From contig JAEOAD010000034.1 in NCBI GenBank assembly GCA_036365145.1, positions 14,041,501 through 14,105,500 on the forward strand: a DNA stretch of 64,000 bases, given 5' to 3'. A program made the translations under genes and the position numbers. Each line of letters begins with the position of its first letter. Position 1 is the stretch's first letter. The notes below the pieces were generated by a model that saw nothing but the letters and a program-made list of their open reading frames with translations, made no database searches and was not told where the DNA came from. This DNA is from Orientallactaga sibirica. Its lineage: Eukaryota; Chordata; Mammalia; Rodentia; Dipodidae. Of this stretch, positions 23,961 to 35,611 are shown piece by piece.

Positions 23961-24164
23961 GATAATTATAATTAATATCCCTAATATTGACTTGATTGAC
24001 TGCAGAGTCAATCTGTACATTTATTTTTTTCTCATTTTAGAAACGAGGTTAAGTAACTTGGCTATGTCAAGCCTGCTAATAAATGGAAAAGTAGCAACTG
24101 GAACTCACATGGACTATTACCTCTATGAAAATGGTGGCTCTTCCTTTATGTTCATTTTTTAAAG

Positions 24165-24351
24165 TATTTATTTATTTGAGAGAGAGAGAGAGATTGGGAG
24201 AGGGAGAGAATGGGCACACCAGACCTTCTAGCCATTGCAGATGAACTCCAGATGTATGTGCCACCTTGTTCATTTGGCTTACATGGGTACTGGGCAATCA
24301 AACCAGGGTCCTTAGGCAAGCGCCTTAACTGCTAAGCCATCTTTCCAGCCC
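24165..24351 (-). repeat. B2-like SINE with 19-bp target duplication
   Basis: Perfect direct repeats TTATGTTCATTTTTTAAAG at 24146-24164 and 24352-24370 flank an antisense copy ending gccatctttccagccc. Intact duplication implies a fairly recent insertion. 24371-24828 up to exon 6 shows no repeat. Confidence 0.93.
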
Positions 24352-24828
24352 TTATGTTCATTTTTTAAAGCCCGACTGTGTAGCCTAGTATTCAGAAAGC
24401 ATTTTGTAATGGAGGTTGTTAATTAAGGTAGCTTGTTTTCCTCTTCAGACACACCATACTTTGTTTCCAGTTATCATTTCATTCATGTGAAGTGTGAGCT
24501 TGACCATCCTGTATGACATATTTTTAGACATTGTGGACTTTGTACTGTCTTGTATGTTGTAGTATTATGTTAGCATAGTTACGCTTAGAATTAAGATAAC
24601 ATACTTGGAAAAATAACATAATATGTGAACTGATAAAAATGTCTACTATCAAAAGAAAATGCTCAATTATTCCCATTTTTTGTTTAAAATTTTTTCACAA
24701 AATATTTACTGAGGTTACGTATATCCATGTATATTCTAACATCTTTAAAATGGTAACTTATTATATTCCTATGGACAAATTAGAAATATTAAATGGCATG
24801 TATACTTCCCAATATTTTGTTTCCACAG

Positions 24829-24911
24829 ATATGGTGTGTGGACAGTGAAAGCTAAATATAAAGAAGATTTTTCAACAACTGGAATCACATACTTTGAAGT
24901 TAAAGAATATG
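24829..24911 (+). CDS. C5: C5 exon 6: MG2/MG3 junction
   Basis: Reads [20 protein letters not shown] then YFEVKEY and one base of valine (residues ~195-222). The YGxWxxxAxY...FEVKEY pattern closes MG2 in the C3/C4/C5 family. The acceptor is tttgtttccacag and the donor gtaatt. Length 83 nt. Confidence 0.96.
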
Positions 24912-25269
24912 GTAATTTCTAATAATTAAAAGTTTATCGGTAAAAAGTTAGTATGTTTACAGTCAATCTTTTAAGTGATGCACCTAAGGCAAAGTCACTC
25001 CCAGGTGGGGTTGAGGCAACTTCATTTTTACAAATAATTCAAGGGCAGCCTGGGAGTACTAGCAGGCAGAGGAGACAGAAGATAGGCAAGTGGTGGTGGT
25101 GGTTTAAGTGCCTAGGGTCCAGTTCCAGCATGCCCTGTTAACCTTGAGGAAACTGACCTCTCTGGACTTGCACTCCTCATGATCAAGCTGGAAGAGAGAT
25201 GTAGTCCCCCAAGGAGCCTGATTTGCTAAGACCCTTTCTAAAATTATCATTTTATTTTTTTTTATTTTC

Positions 25270-25560
25270 TTTTTGGCTTTTTAAAAATTATTAATTTTTT
25301 TATTATTGACACCTTCTATATTTACATACAAAAAACACATTTCCCACACAGCACACTTACAGGAACTCCTGCTAGGCACACTTTGCATATCTTTACAATG
25401 GAATCTCAAACCCACCACCAACACCTTAAGACCAGCCCCCAGTGACATTGCCTCTAGCAAGGTGATTGCAGATGCAAACTATAACTAATAAAACACTGAA
25501 TATATTGGGGGACATATATTCAAACTACCACACCTCCCCTCCCCTCCCCCCATTCCACTT
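25270..25560 (-). repeat. L1 3' UTR-like fragment
   Basis: Starts ttattgacaccttctatatt and ends ccccccattccactttagaacactc, shared with 59175-59480. The middle (gtgacattgcctctagcaag) is unfamiliar. Confidence 0.45.
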
Positions 25561-25562
25561 TA

Positions 25563-26240
25563 GAACACTCTTTTTGGCTTTTTTGAGGTAGGGTTTCATT
25601 CTAGGCCAGGCTGACCTGGAATTCACTATGTAGTCTCAGGGTGGACTCAAACTCACAGCGATCCTCCTACCTCTGCCTCCCGAGTGCTGGGATTAAAGGC
25701 ATGTGCCACCATACCTGGCCTAAAATTATAATTTTAGAGAAACAAATAACAAAACATGAGGTGAGTATAACCCAGTATGACAAATAAATGATTCATTCAA
25801 GTCTTATAGTCAGTGACAGAAAAGAGACAACTTTTTTTTTGTTTGGTTGTTTTTTTTTGTTGTTTTTTTTTTTGTTTGTTTGTTTTTTGAGGTAGGGTCT
25901 CACTCTAGCCTAGGCTGACCTGGAATTCACTATGTAGTCTCAGGGCGGCCTTGAACTCACGGTGATCCTCCTACCTCTGCCTCCCGAGTGCCGGGATTAA
26001 AGGCTTGCGCCACCACTCCCGGCTTCTTTTTTAAAAGACATTTTTATTTATGTATGTATTAGAGACAGAGAGAGAAAGAGAATGAAAATGGGCATGCCAG
26101 GGCCTCTAGCCATGGGAAATAAATTCCAGATGCATGCACCACCATGTACATCTGGCTTATGTGGAATCTGGTGAAGCAAACCTGAGTCCTTAGGCTTTGC
26201 AGGCAAGTGCCTTAACCGCTAAGCCATCCCTCCAGCCCTT
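25563..26240 (-). repeat. B1, B1, B2-like SINE
   Basis: Antisense B1 at 25563-25722 and 25832-26024 (poly-T/TTTG end on the left), followed directly by an antisense B2-like copy at 26027-26240 ending agccatccctccagccc. Confidence 0.92.
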
Positions 26241-26419
26241 GTTTTTGTTTTTTACCCCTAGCCTAATACTATCTTTTTCTGGTTCACAAATCCCTAACAT
26301 ATTAATCTGAAATTTTAATATATTTGTATTTTGAAGTCAATCATATTAATGGACTGGTAAGTACTATATAAATAGCTTAGTATTTCCATTTCTTGCCATA
26401 GATTCAACGGCTAAGCCAT

Positions 26420-26800
26420 CTCTTCAGCCTCATTTTAAATCACTGTTGACCTCACTAGTCTTCAGCAATGCAATAGTGGCTTTGCACATGATGTTGACCT
26501 ACCTCCAAACGCTCTTCCTTCTCTCCTTGCCCAGTCACCTCCCCACACAGCTCAAGTCTCAGGTTAAGAGCCATGTGCTTAGAGAAGCTTTTCTTGAATT
26601 CTCTTCCCTGGTTAGGATCCTCAGTACTTCTTCCAGTTCACCACTGTAGATTAGAGATTTACCTGTGCAATTATTTACTTATACCTGTCTTCCTTGCTTG
26701 ATGGTGAACCCAGTGTATCTGTCTTGTTCATTAGGATATCTTTGTTGATAAGCTTATACTTGTTACATGGTAAGCAAGTATCTAACAGAAGGGTGAAATA
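26420..26800 (+). repeat. L2 LINE 3' fragment
   Basis: Pattern of L2 3' end: gctcaagtctcaggttaaga, agaagcttttcttgaattct, tgatggtgaacccagtgtat. Diverged. Confidence 0.5.
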
Positions 26801-26861
26801 GTTCCCTACGCTTCATATCCTGGAGAGAACACACCTGTCTTTGGTAACACAGGAACACAGC

Positions 26862-27510
26862 TGGTTTTGAGGTAGGGTCTCACTCTGGTCCAGGCTGACC
26901 TGGAATTAACTATGTAGTCTCAGGGTGGCCTTGAACTCACAGCGATCCTCCTACCTCAGCCTCCCAGTGCTGGGATTAAAGGCGTGCGCCACCATGCCTG
27001 GCTTTACAGCTGGTTCTTTTACCTCTGGTCTTCACTACTAGAAAACACATGAGTCATTTTTGATGCCAATGGTCTGCTCTTGCTGGGTGTCAGGCAGCCT
27101 TTATCCACAACATCAGATTCACCCAACCACCCAACTTCCTGTTAACTACAGTACAGGTTATTAGAACTGGCATCTGTAAGCCCTGGTGCGTGGTCCGAGT
27201 TAGAATTAGAATCTGTAAGCTCTGGTTTATAAAGAAAAGGTAGTACCATGTTTTCTCATGGGCAATCAAGATACCATAGGCAGGTATCTTAGCCTCATTT
27301 GTAATTTTGCCTTCATTTCCTTTCTCATAATGAACTGTGTTTTTTCTTTCTCTCTCTTTTTATTTTTTCTTCAAGGTAGGATCTCACTCTAGCTCAGGCT
27401 GACCTGAAATTCATTATGTAGTCTCAGGGTGGCCTTGAACTCACAACGATCCTCCTACCTCTGCCTCCCAAGTGCTGGGATTAAAGGTGTGCGCCACCAC
27501 GCCCGGCTCC
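26862..27510 (-). repeat. Two B1 SINEs
   Basis: 26862-27004 (tgaggtagggtctcactctg to ccaccatgcctggct) and 27360-27508 (caaggtaggatctcactcta to ccaccacgcccggct). Between them, 27005-27355 is unremarkable. Confidence 0.92.
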
Positions 27511-27639
27511 TTCTCTTAATTTTTTAAATAGTGTAGGAGTTTTACACTTACACTTGGAGACTGAATGAATTCTATTCACTAGACAAAAAGGGAAATGCTA
27601 ACAAAATTTTTCTATTTTATTTCTAATTATATTATTTTT

Positions 27640-28085
27640 TACTACAATGTTTTATTTTTATTTATTTACTTGAAAGAGAGAAAAAGGTAGATAGAAAGAA
27701 CGAGAGAAAGAGAGAATGGGCACACCAGAGCCTACAACCACTGCAAATAAATGCACGCATGCATCTGGCTTATGTGGGTTCTGGGGAATTGAACCTAGGT
27801 CCTTCGGCTTTGCAGGCAAGTGCCTTAACTGCTAAGGCATCTCTCCAGCCCTCTATTTACATTATTAATTTAATAAGCACTCATTGAACATATATTATGT
27901 TCAAGACTGAAGGGACGGAGAGATGGCTTAGCAGTTGAGGTGCTTGCCTGCAAAACCTAAGGACCCAGGTTTGATTCCTCAGTACCCACATAAGCCAAAT
28001 GCATTGGTGCATTCATCTGGAGTTTGTTTGCAGTGACTAGAGGCCCTAGAGCACCCATTAATTCTCTCTCTCTGCCTCTTTCTGT

Positions 28086-28115
<30 letters not shown>
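27640..28115. repeat. Inverted pair of B2-like SINEs
   Basis: Antisense copy 27640-27855 (ends catctctccagccc) and sense copy 27910-28115 (starts gacggagagatggcttagca, ends with aaataaataaat), head to head with a 55-bp spacer. Confidence 0.9.
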
Positions 28116-28117
<2 letters not shown>

Positions 28118-28460
28118 CTAAAAGATGTAAAAGAAGAATAAGAGAGGAAATATGCAAAGCAAAATAGACAATGTCCTTATTTTGTCTTTAAGGTCTCCTT
28201 ATTTCAGTGAAGGAAACAACCTGTTGCCCATAAATGCTGTAACAAAATACAAGCTAAGTGATTTTGATATAGCAAGGCTGGATTTCTCTGATTGCTACAG
28301 AGGGATAGCTCAGCAGAAGTGTTGTTGCCATTGTTGTTGTTGTTGATGATGGTGGAGTGCTGTGTTTATATTAGTGCTTACCCAACTAGAAACTGTAGCT
28401 GCTTGCTGTGTTTAAAGGCTACATTAATTTAAATATTTTCTCTTCATTTCTGTTTTTCAG

Positions 28461-28551
28461 TCTTGCCACATTTTTCTGTTTCAATAGAACCAGAAAGTAA
28501 TTTCATTGGTTACAAAAACTTTAAGAATTTTGGAATCACTATAAAAGCAAG
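28461..28551 (+). CDS. C5: C5 exon 7: MG3
   Basis: Completes valine, then [20 protein letters not shown] and KNFGITIKA plus two bases of arginine (residues ~223-253, start of MG3). The acceptor is tctgtttttcag and the donor gtagga. Length 91 nt, phases consistent with neighbours. Confidence 0.96.
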
Positions 28552-28750
28552 GTAGGAATGCTCCTTTTTTCCCCCCAGATTAACCAGCTAAATTGAGTGC
28601 CAACTGTGATTGGTGATAGTTGCCCAAAGAGCCATTTGTGAAGTTAAGTTTGCCATGACTTTTGGGATGGACTGATTGAGGGGACATCATGTTAATGCTT
28701 TATTTGCCTTTGTTGGTTATTCATCAGCAAAAGAATAAAAAGAAAAAGAA

Positions 28751-28921
28751 AAAGGCTGGAGTGATGGCTTAGTAGTTAAGGTGCTTGCCTACAAAGCCCA
28801 ATGACCTGAGTTCAATTCCCCAGTACCCACGTAAGCCATATGTGCAAAATGGCACTTGCATCTGAAGTTCATTTGCAGTGGCCAGAGGCCCTGGCATGCC
28901 CAAACTTTTTCTCTCTCTGTC

Positions 28922-28972
<51 letters not shown>

Positions 28973-29060
28973 CCTACCTATCATGTATCTGTCTATTTAT
29001 CTATCTAATCTCTCTGCTTGCAAAAAACAAAATATTTTTTAAAAAGAAAAAGAAGGAAAA
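28751..29060 (+). repeat. B2-like SINE with (TATC)n expansion
   Basis: ggctggagtgatggcttagt head; the CT-rich segment has expanded to a tetranucleotide run atctatctatc at 28925-28972. It gives an artificial YLSIYLSIYLS frame. Confidence 0.9.
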
Positions 29061-29406
29061 AAAGAGGAAAGTCCTAAACAAAACCAGCATGATTTATGAC
29101 ATTGGGGCTGAAATATGAAACCTTCATTCCTTATCCTATTTTTAATGGCTTAATCAGCCAATAAATGTTGCAGAATTATTTTAGAGCTCAGTGTCTTACA
29201 ACTGTAACCATTTGGGAATCAGTTCTGGGCAGTTCTGCTGATCTGTACCATGCTGGTGTCAACTGGGCGTGCCTTCATGCCTAGTCCATAGGCAGGCAGG
29301 ACATCTGATGGATAGCTGGCCTAGGCAGGTCTTACATGTCTGTCAACGGCTGGCAGTTGGTGGGAGTTGAAACTAGACTGCATGTGTCTTATTCAGAAGG
29401 CTGGCT

Positions 29407-29990
29407 GAATTAGTTACTGTTTTCATTGCTGTGACCAAATCCCTGAAAACAAACATCTTATGAGAGGAAGGATTTATTTTGGCTCAGGGTTTGAGAAGGT
29501 AGCATCTATCCTGGTGGGGAAGGCATAGCAGAGCTCACAGAGATGGAACAGTGTTTCATAAATGACAAATAATTTGCTTAAGATTCCACAGCTTGTAAGT
29601 TTGCTCAGCCTGTTTTGTTCTGGAGTCCGTTCCTTCAAATGCTACTATGCTTCCTTTTTTGCAAGCATACACTCTGAAAATACAGTTATCAGTCTATATT
29701 AATAGCTTTCTCATTGCTATGATAAGATAAAATATCACACAGAAACAACTTAAGGGAAGGAGATGTTATTTTGGCTCATGACTTATGAAGGGACAAGTCT
29801 ATCATGGTGGGAAAGCAGAGTGGTGGGAGGATGACGTGGAGAAGATAGGGAATTGCTCCCCACTGCCGCAAAGTCTTCAGGGAAATAATGTGGCTTGGAG
29901 AGGAAAGGGCCCCAGAGCTGAGCCTTTAATGTCAACAAGATCAGGTCTTCCATCTCATACTAATTATTTAATCTAATCTCTTCTTCTAGA
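29407..29990 (-). repeat. LTR pieces, type B-like
   Basis: 29407-29560 (ttagttactgttttcattgc, ggatttattttggctcaggg) and 29690-29990 (tagctttctcattgctatga, gttattttggctcatgactt) both look like antisense LTR 3' ends with an AATAA-type signal. Confidence 0.5.
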
Positions 29991-30118
29991 TTTATAAGGA
30001 TGAAATATAATACTGGATGGAAGTATATCAATGCTTTATATAATTTCAAACTGTTACATATCTTGATCCTGTTATTATAACCATGTTAGCAAAACAATTT
30101 TATGATATTGTTTGATAG

Positions 30119-30233
30119 GTATTTTTATAATAAAGTAGTCACCGAGGCTGAAGTTTATGTCTTTTTTGGAATCAAAGAAGACATACAAGATGATCAAAAA
30201 CAAATGATGCAGAAAGCAATGCAAAGCACAACG
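30119..30233 (+). CDS. C5: C5 exon 8: MG3
   Basis: Encodes [38 protein letters not shown] (residues ~254-291, MG3). The acceptor tgatattgtttgatag has a weak pyrimidine tract; the donor is gtaaga. Length 115 nt (1 + 38 codons). The [11 protein letters not shown] stretch corresponds to human DVYITFGIRED. Confidence 0.95.
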
Positions 30234-30319
30234 GTAAGATATTACATGTTTGCTTGGGCCTCAAGCTGATATAGGAATGAAAAGTAAAGTCTAACTTTCT
30301 AGTCCACGTTCTATGTAGG

Positions 30320-30640
30320 TGTGGAAGATGAGGCTTAAAACTCTCCATTGGTTTTCCATTGTCCTTTGGGTAAATTTTCCTTTTCTGATCTCACGACATC
30401 GCCTTCTTTCCCCATCTTCTTTGCCTCTAGGACTTTGTTTTTTTCCCTCTGACCCCTCCTGCCTTTTCTGTGCCTAGTTCCTTCTCATTCTTTTAGTTTT
30501 CAACACTGACACCCTTTCTCGGGGATACCATCCTTGACTCCTCTGAACTGGGCTACCTACCTGCCACTCCTATGTACTCCTCAGGCCTTGAGCCTTTCTT
30601 ATTAAGACATGTTTTATACTTTCTTGAAGTGGTTCTCAAC
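30320..30640 (+). repeat. L2-like fragment
   Basis: ccccatcttctttgcctctagg, ttctgtgcctagttccttctc, ataccatccttgactcctct resemble an L2 3' end; old and diverged. Confidence 0.4.
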
Positions 30641-30957
30641 CAAAGATTTTTTTTTTCCAGTCCAAAGGATTATTTGACAATAGTCAGAGTTATTTGTGAT
30701 TGTCCCCAAATGAGTGTGCTACTGGCACAAACTAAAACCCTACAGTGTGCAGAGCACCCCTACATACAGAAGTTATCTCATCCTACATGTCAATAAGGCT
30801 GAGAATCCCTTCTTTATTGTTTTGGCTTATTTGCTTATTTATCATGTGAAACTCTTTGTAGACACAGTCATTCTATTATAGGCCCCAAGTCAGCACATCT
30901 TCTGGTGGCTACAAGAACTAGATCAGTGCTCTGGTTCCATAGAGCACGTGGCATAAT

Positions 30958-31112
30958 TCTTTTGCATATGCACGCCTTTAATCCCAGCACTGGGGAGGCA
31001 GAGGTGGGAGGATCGCCCTGAGTTTGAGGCCACCCTGAGATTACATAGTTAATTCCAGATCAGCCTGGGCCAGAAGTGAGACCCTACCTTGAAAAACAAA
31101 AACAAAAATAAA
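30958..31112 (+). repeat. B1 SINE
   Basis: cacgcctttaatcccagcac ... gtgagaccctaccttgaaaa; sense copy lacking its first bases. Confidence 0.92.
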
Positions 31113-31249
31113 GAAAATTCATATATTTTTGTTTCATCAAGCATTTAACCTTTGCTTTTAAAAAGGTAACCTTATGTACTCAATACATAAGTTAAATGCC
31201 TTTTTAAAAAAATGTAGGATTCTCCTCTAAGCGCTGAGATTTAAGGAAA

Positions 31250-31330
31250 ATCAAGGATGGGTGAGTGATAGAGTGCATGTTTAGCAAGCCTGAGACTCTG
31301 GCTAGAATACCCAGCATCCATCCAGCCTTT
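31250..31330 (+). repeat. Diverged ID-like SINE
   Basis: gatagagtgcatgtttagca followed by tagaatacccagcatc fits a degraded ID head. Weak. Confidence 0.35.
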
Positions 31331-31814
31331 AGTCAATCAAGCTAAATCAGACAAAAATACCTGATTTCAAGCTAGACAGTTTTAAAATAAATAATAAGAC
31401 AAAGTTGATTTTAATAATTCAGTGATATGATGTAAAATAACCTTGTTTCTGTTACTCATTTTATTTGTTTGAGTTAGAGTTGCAGTTTGTAAACAGTGAC
31501 ATTCTCAGTTGAGGGTAGAAGTACCACACAAGGCCTACAAAGGTAGAAGATGACTTAGGGTTTGCCCCATCTTTGTCAGCTGGTACCAGGAGATTCATGT
31601 GATATTCAAGACTCTTCCACATCCAGAATTCTGTACAAACTCATTAGACAGTAACACTCTGGATTTCACTGCAGGCTGAGCCAGCCACTGGACTGATGAT
31701 GCTAAACCATCCCCTGACACTCCCCTTCAGTCTAGAGACAGTAAAAGCAGATCGGTTTTCCTTATATATTCATTCTTCTCTAAATTCGCTCTTCTTTTCA
31801 CCCTTTTTAAAAAG

Positions 31815-31941
31815 TTGACAAATGGAGTTGCTCAAGTCACATTTGATTCGCAAATGGCAGTTAAAGAATTGACATATGAAAGCCTAGAAGATTTAAATGG
31901 CAAGTACCTTTACATTGCTGTGACCGTCATAGAGTCTTCAG
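31815..31941 (+). CDS. C5: C5 exon 9: MG3
   Basis: Encodes [20 protein letters not shown] then [22 protein letters not shown] and one base of glycine (residues ~292-334). The acceptor is placed after ttttaaaaag because exon 8 ends in phase 0 and TTG ACA AAT GGA restores the expected L-x-N-G. The purine-rich bases just before the AG make this one of the weaker acceptors here. The donor is gtaagt. Length 127 nt. Confidence 0.93.
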
Positions 31942-32024
31942 GTAAGTGAGTGTGCATGTGTAGTATGCGTGTATAGTATGTACACAGTGTACATGCATAG
32001 TGTGCATTTGCATAACTGTTTTTT

Positions 32025-32190
32025 CGGATTTTTGTTTTGTTTTGTTTTTTCGAGGTAGGGTCTCACTCTGGTCCAGGCTGACCTGGAATTCACTCTGTAG
32101 TCTCAGGGTGGCCTTGAACTCATGGCGATCCTCCTACCTCTGCCTCCCAAGTGCTGGGATTAAAGGCATGCACCACCACACCCAGCTTTT
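32025..32190 (-). repeat. B1 SINE
   Basis: tcgaggtagggtctcactct through ccaccacacccagct. Confidence 0.93.
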
Positions 32191-32409
32191 TGGAAATATT
32201 TTTGATAGCATATCAATAGTGTAAGTGACTTCTATAGTTCCTTCATGCTTTATTTAATTTCATAGTTACATTTTACTTTTGACCTAGATTGGGTGTAAAA
32301 TAGTGAACAAGGAATGCTGTCACAAGAAAGAATTCCATATGTGCTCTAAGTAAAGTGCTTAATGGAGTTTTTAGGGTTCAGGAAGTCCTTAAACTTCAAA
32401 TCCTGAGTT

Positions 32410-32714
32410 CATATCTATTTTTTAAAATTTTTTATATTTATTTATATTTTTATTTTGGAGAGAAACACAGAGAAACACAGAGAGATAGGGAGAGGAAGTC
32501 AGATAGAGATGGGCGTGCCAGTAGCCTCCCAGCTGCTGTGAATGAACTCCAGATGTGTGCGCCCCCTTGTGGTCAAGTGTGGCATTGCGCCCTTGCGTCA
32601 TTTTGCATCTGGCTAAATGTGGGACCTGGAGATTGGAACCGCTGGAGATTGGAACCAGCATTCTTAGGCTTAGGAGGCAGGCGCCTTAACTGCTAAGCCA
32701 TCTCTCCAGCCCTC
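32410..32714 (-). repeat. B2-like SINE, second subfamily
   Basis: Diagnostic gcgcccccttgtggtcaagt and the doubled gattggaaccgctggagatt. Flanked by short direct repeats TCATATCT (left and right edges). Confidence 0.93.
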
Positions 32715-33166
32715 ATATCTGTTTTTAACAGAGAATTGGAATAAGGCTGACCGGAGAAGGCTAGTTTAAGAACTATTACATCTATTCAGGAAAGTCAGAG
32801 GAATAAGCGAGAGTCCCAAGGAAAAGGAAATGAATGGCACCCACGTGGTCTGAGAGCCCATATGGGAGTCAAGCATGGGCCTGCAAAGAACATGAAAGGG
32901 GTTTTATTATATTTAGAGAGGAAAAGAGAAGAAAAGAACAAAATGCCCCTGCCATGAGGAAGACAGGAGAGGATAGGGAGAGCCCATGTGGGAGTGGGGG
33001 CTGGGGTCCTTCCCCCCAATCTTAACACAGCAGTGCCAAGATGAGGGGGCTTAGCAGAGCAGGGGTCTGGAAGTTCAGGAGAGGTGAAAGCCAAAGATGC
33101 CTTGTCTACCTAGTAAAGAACTATTTATAATCTTATTGTGGTGGGCTTCACCCTCAGGCTCAGGTC

Positions 33167-33210
<44 letters not shown>

Positions 33211-33889
33211 GATTGAACTGGGCTAGGAGCTGGCTCTGGAGTAGGAGGTGAGAGAGCTGATTGGATAGGCTGGACTCTGGTTCTGCTGAAGCAGGCAGGC
33301 AGGGACAGCGTTCCCTCTTTGGGCTCCCTCTCCTGACTAGCTGCCCGTCCAAAGGGAGGTAACTGACAACCACAAAGTGCTATATTTGTTCATCTTAATG
33401 GAGTAGTACTTGGAGGCAGGGACAGCAGAAGGAGAGAGGCTAGACCAAGAAGGGTAGAAGTTTGGTCTTTGGGGCAGTAGATTTGGGTTGGCTATAGTAT
33501 GTGTTATGGGGTGTTATGGATGGAAAACTAAAGATGAGTTTGTGGGCCAGAGCTTTGTGTGTTATTTTCATTGTTACTTGATTTTTAGCCATGGGGCAGC
33601 ACTTAGGAGTAGGTCTTCAGAGTTTTCTCTGTATCAGACTGTTTCTGATTCTTCCCCATTTCTCTCTGGATCCTTGGTGTCTTACTGTGAACCTCTGTGA
33701 GGCTCATCCTCCACGTCCCTGCTCCCTCTTTCCCTCTCCTTATTCCTTGAGCACATTCAACTGAAAGTTGGGCCACTGTGGAAAAGCGGTGTCCTCCCTC
33801 CTCCCCCTCAGTCCACTGCTATAGCCTGATGTCCTTAAGGACATCTATATAGGACCCTTAGAGACTTGGAAAACCCTGAAGTCTAAATT
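32715..33889. other. Intron 9 unique sequence with (AG)n
   Basis: Mostly single-copy. Contains a perfect (AG)n run at about 33170-33208; no gene-like frame recognised. Confidence 0.5.
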
Positions 33890-33894
33890 TTTAA

Positions 33895-34332
33895 AAAAAT
33901 TTTTTGTTTATTTTTATTTATTTATTTGAGAGCAACAGACAGAGGCAGATAGAGAGAGAATGGGCACACCAGGTCCTCCAGCCACTGCAAACAAATTCTA
34001 GATGCATACGCCACCTTGTGCATCTGGCTTACATGGATCTTGGGGAAATCAAGCCTTGAACCAGGGTCCTTAGGCTTCACAGGCAAGCGCTTAACCACTA
34101 AGCCATCTCTCCAGCCCTAAAGTCTAAATTTTTAAGTTTTTAAAAAATTTATTTACTTGCAAAGGGTGGGGGAGGAAGAGTGGGTTCACCAGGGCCTCTC
34201 GCTAGTACAAATGAACTCCAGATGCATGTACCACTTTGTGCATCTGGTTTTACATGAGTACTGGGGAATCACAACCAGGTCATCAGGCCTTGCAAGAAAG
34301 TGCCTGAACCACTGAGCAATTGCTCTAGCCCC
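33895..34332 (-). repeat. Two B2-like SINEs in tandem with shared target sequence
   Basis: Copies at 33895-34119 and 34136-34332. AAGTCTAAATTTTTAA stands at 33879-33894 and 34120-34135, and a third, shorter gaagtctaaatt follows the second copy. Confidence 0.9.
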
Positions 34333-34517
34333 CCTGAAGTCTAAATTCTAGTCTACACTGCCCACTCTGAACCAAAAGCCATGTTCCACATATTGTTAGC
34401 AACAGGATGAGTGCAGGAGTGGATGAGTGAATAAAGTGTCTGTGGAGGACAGGCCAGCTAGATAGCCTACAGATCACTACATTTCTGCCAGTGTTAACAT
34501 GATGCTTGATTCTTTAG

Positions 34518-34633
34518 GTGGATTTTCTGAAGAAGCAGAAATACTTGGCATCAAATATGTCCTCTCCCCCTACACTCTGAATTTGGTTGCTACTCCGCTT
34601 TTCTTGAAGCCTGGGATTCCATATTCCATCAAG
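34518..34633 (+). CDS. C5: C5 exon 10: MG3/MG4 junction
   Basis: Reads [20 protein letters not shown] then [19 protein letters not shown] (residues ~334-372). FLKPGIPY is the conserved entry to MG4 in the family. The acceptor is cttgattctttag and the donor gtaggt. It ends in phase 0. The open frame runs on past the donor into intron 10, but phase with exon 11 (GTG CAA GTT) fixes the end at AAG. Confidence 0.96.
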
Positions 34634-34739
34634 GTAGGTGGAACTGGAGGAACACTGCTAAGTGTGGAAGAGAGGAGGGCCATCTCAGAATGGTTATACT
34701 TTAGAGACTTTAAAAGAGCTACCGGGGACAGCTGCTGGG

Positions 34740-35152
34740 AGCAGGGATGTCTCAGCTGTTAAGGCACTTGCCTGAGAAGTTTAATTGCCTAGGTTCAATT
34801 CCCCACTGCTGGATGCTCAGAGTAGCATATGCATCTGGAGTTTGTTTGCAGCAGGTGGAGGCCTTGGCGGGCCCATTCGCTCTCTCTTTCTCTGTCTCTC
34901 TTCTCTCTCTCTGTTTGCAAATAAGTAAATATAAGTATTTTTAAAATTTTTAAAATTTATTTGATAGAGACATAGAGAGAAAGAGGCAGATAGAGAGAAT
35001 GGGTGTGCCAGGGACTTTAGCCACTGCAAATGAACTCCAGATGCATGCACCACCTTGTGCATCCATGGCCTACATGGTTCCTGGAGAATCGAACCCAGGT
35101 CCTTAGGCTTCACAGGCAAGCACCTTAACCGCTAAGCCATCTCTCCAGCCCT
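34740..35152. repeat. Tail-to-tail inverted B2-like pair in intron 10
   Basis: Sense copy 34740-34935 and antisense copy 34940-35152 meet at their A/T-rich tails, giving an inverted repeat of about 200 bp arms with almost no loop, 110 bp after exon 10. Confidence 0.9.
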
Positions 35153-35298
35153 AAACAAAAGTATTTTAAAAAATAAATAAAAGAGCTACTGGGATTTACC
35201 CTCTCCTGCTTTCTCATGGGCAAAAACTCTTCACTATCTCTCCCTCTTTCCTTCTCTTAATTGAATATAGTCTCTCTACACTTAAAAAAAAAAAGGAG

Positions 35299-35465
35299 GG
35301 CTAGAGAGATGGCTTAGCAGTTAAACAGTTGCTTATGAAGCCTAAGGACCCCAGTTCAAGGCTCAATTCTTCAGGACCCACGTAAGCCAGATGCACAAGG
35401 GGTGCATGCATCTGGAGTTCATTTGTAGTAGCTGGAGGCCCTGGCACACCCATTCTCTCTCTCCT

Positions 35466-35500
<35 letters not shown>

Positions 35501-35575
35501 ATTTCTGTATCTCTCTCTCTCTCAAATAAATAAATAAATAATAAAAATATATTTTTAAAGTTTAAAAAAAAAGGA
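35299..35575 (+). repeat. B2-like SINE next to exon 11
   Basis: agggctagagagatggctta head, (CT)n at 35462-35495 and 35509-35523, aaataaataaataa tail. Ends about 35 bp before the exon 11 acceptor. Confidence 0.92.
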
Positions 35576-35611
35576 GCTACTGACATGAATTTGAACTGTC
35601 CTGATAAACAG

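Noticed and set aside
34499..34762. Exon 10 extending beyond 34633, since the frame stays open.
   Set aside because: The in-phase junction to exon 11 and the homology both end at AAG with a good gtaggt donor; the extension has no C5 similarity.
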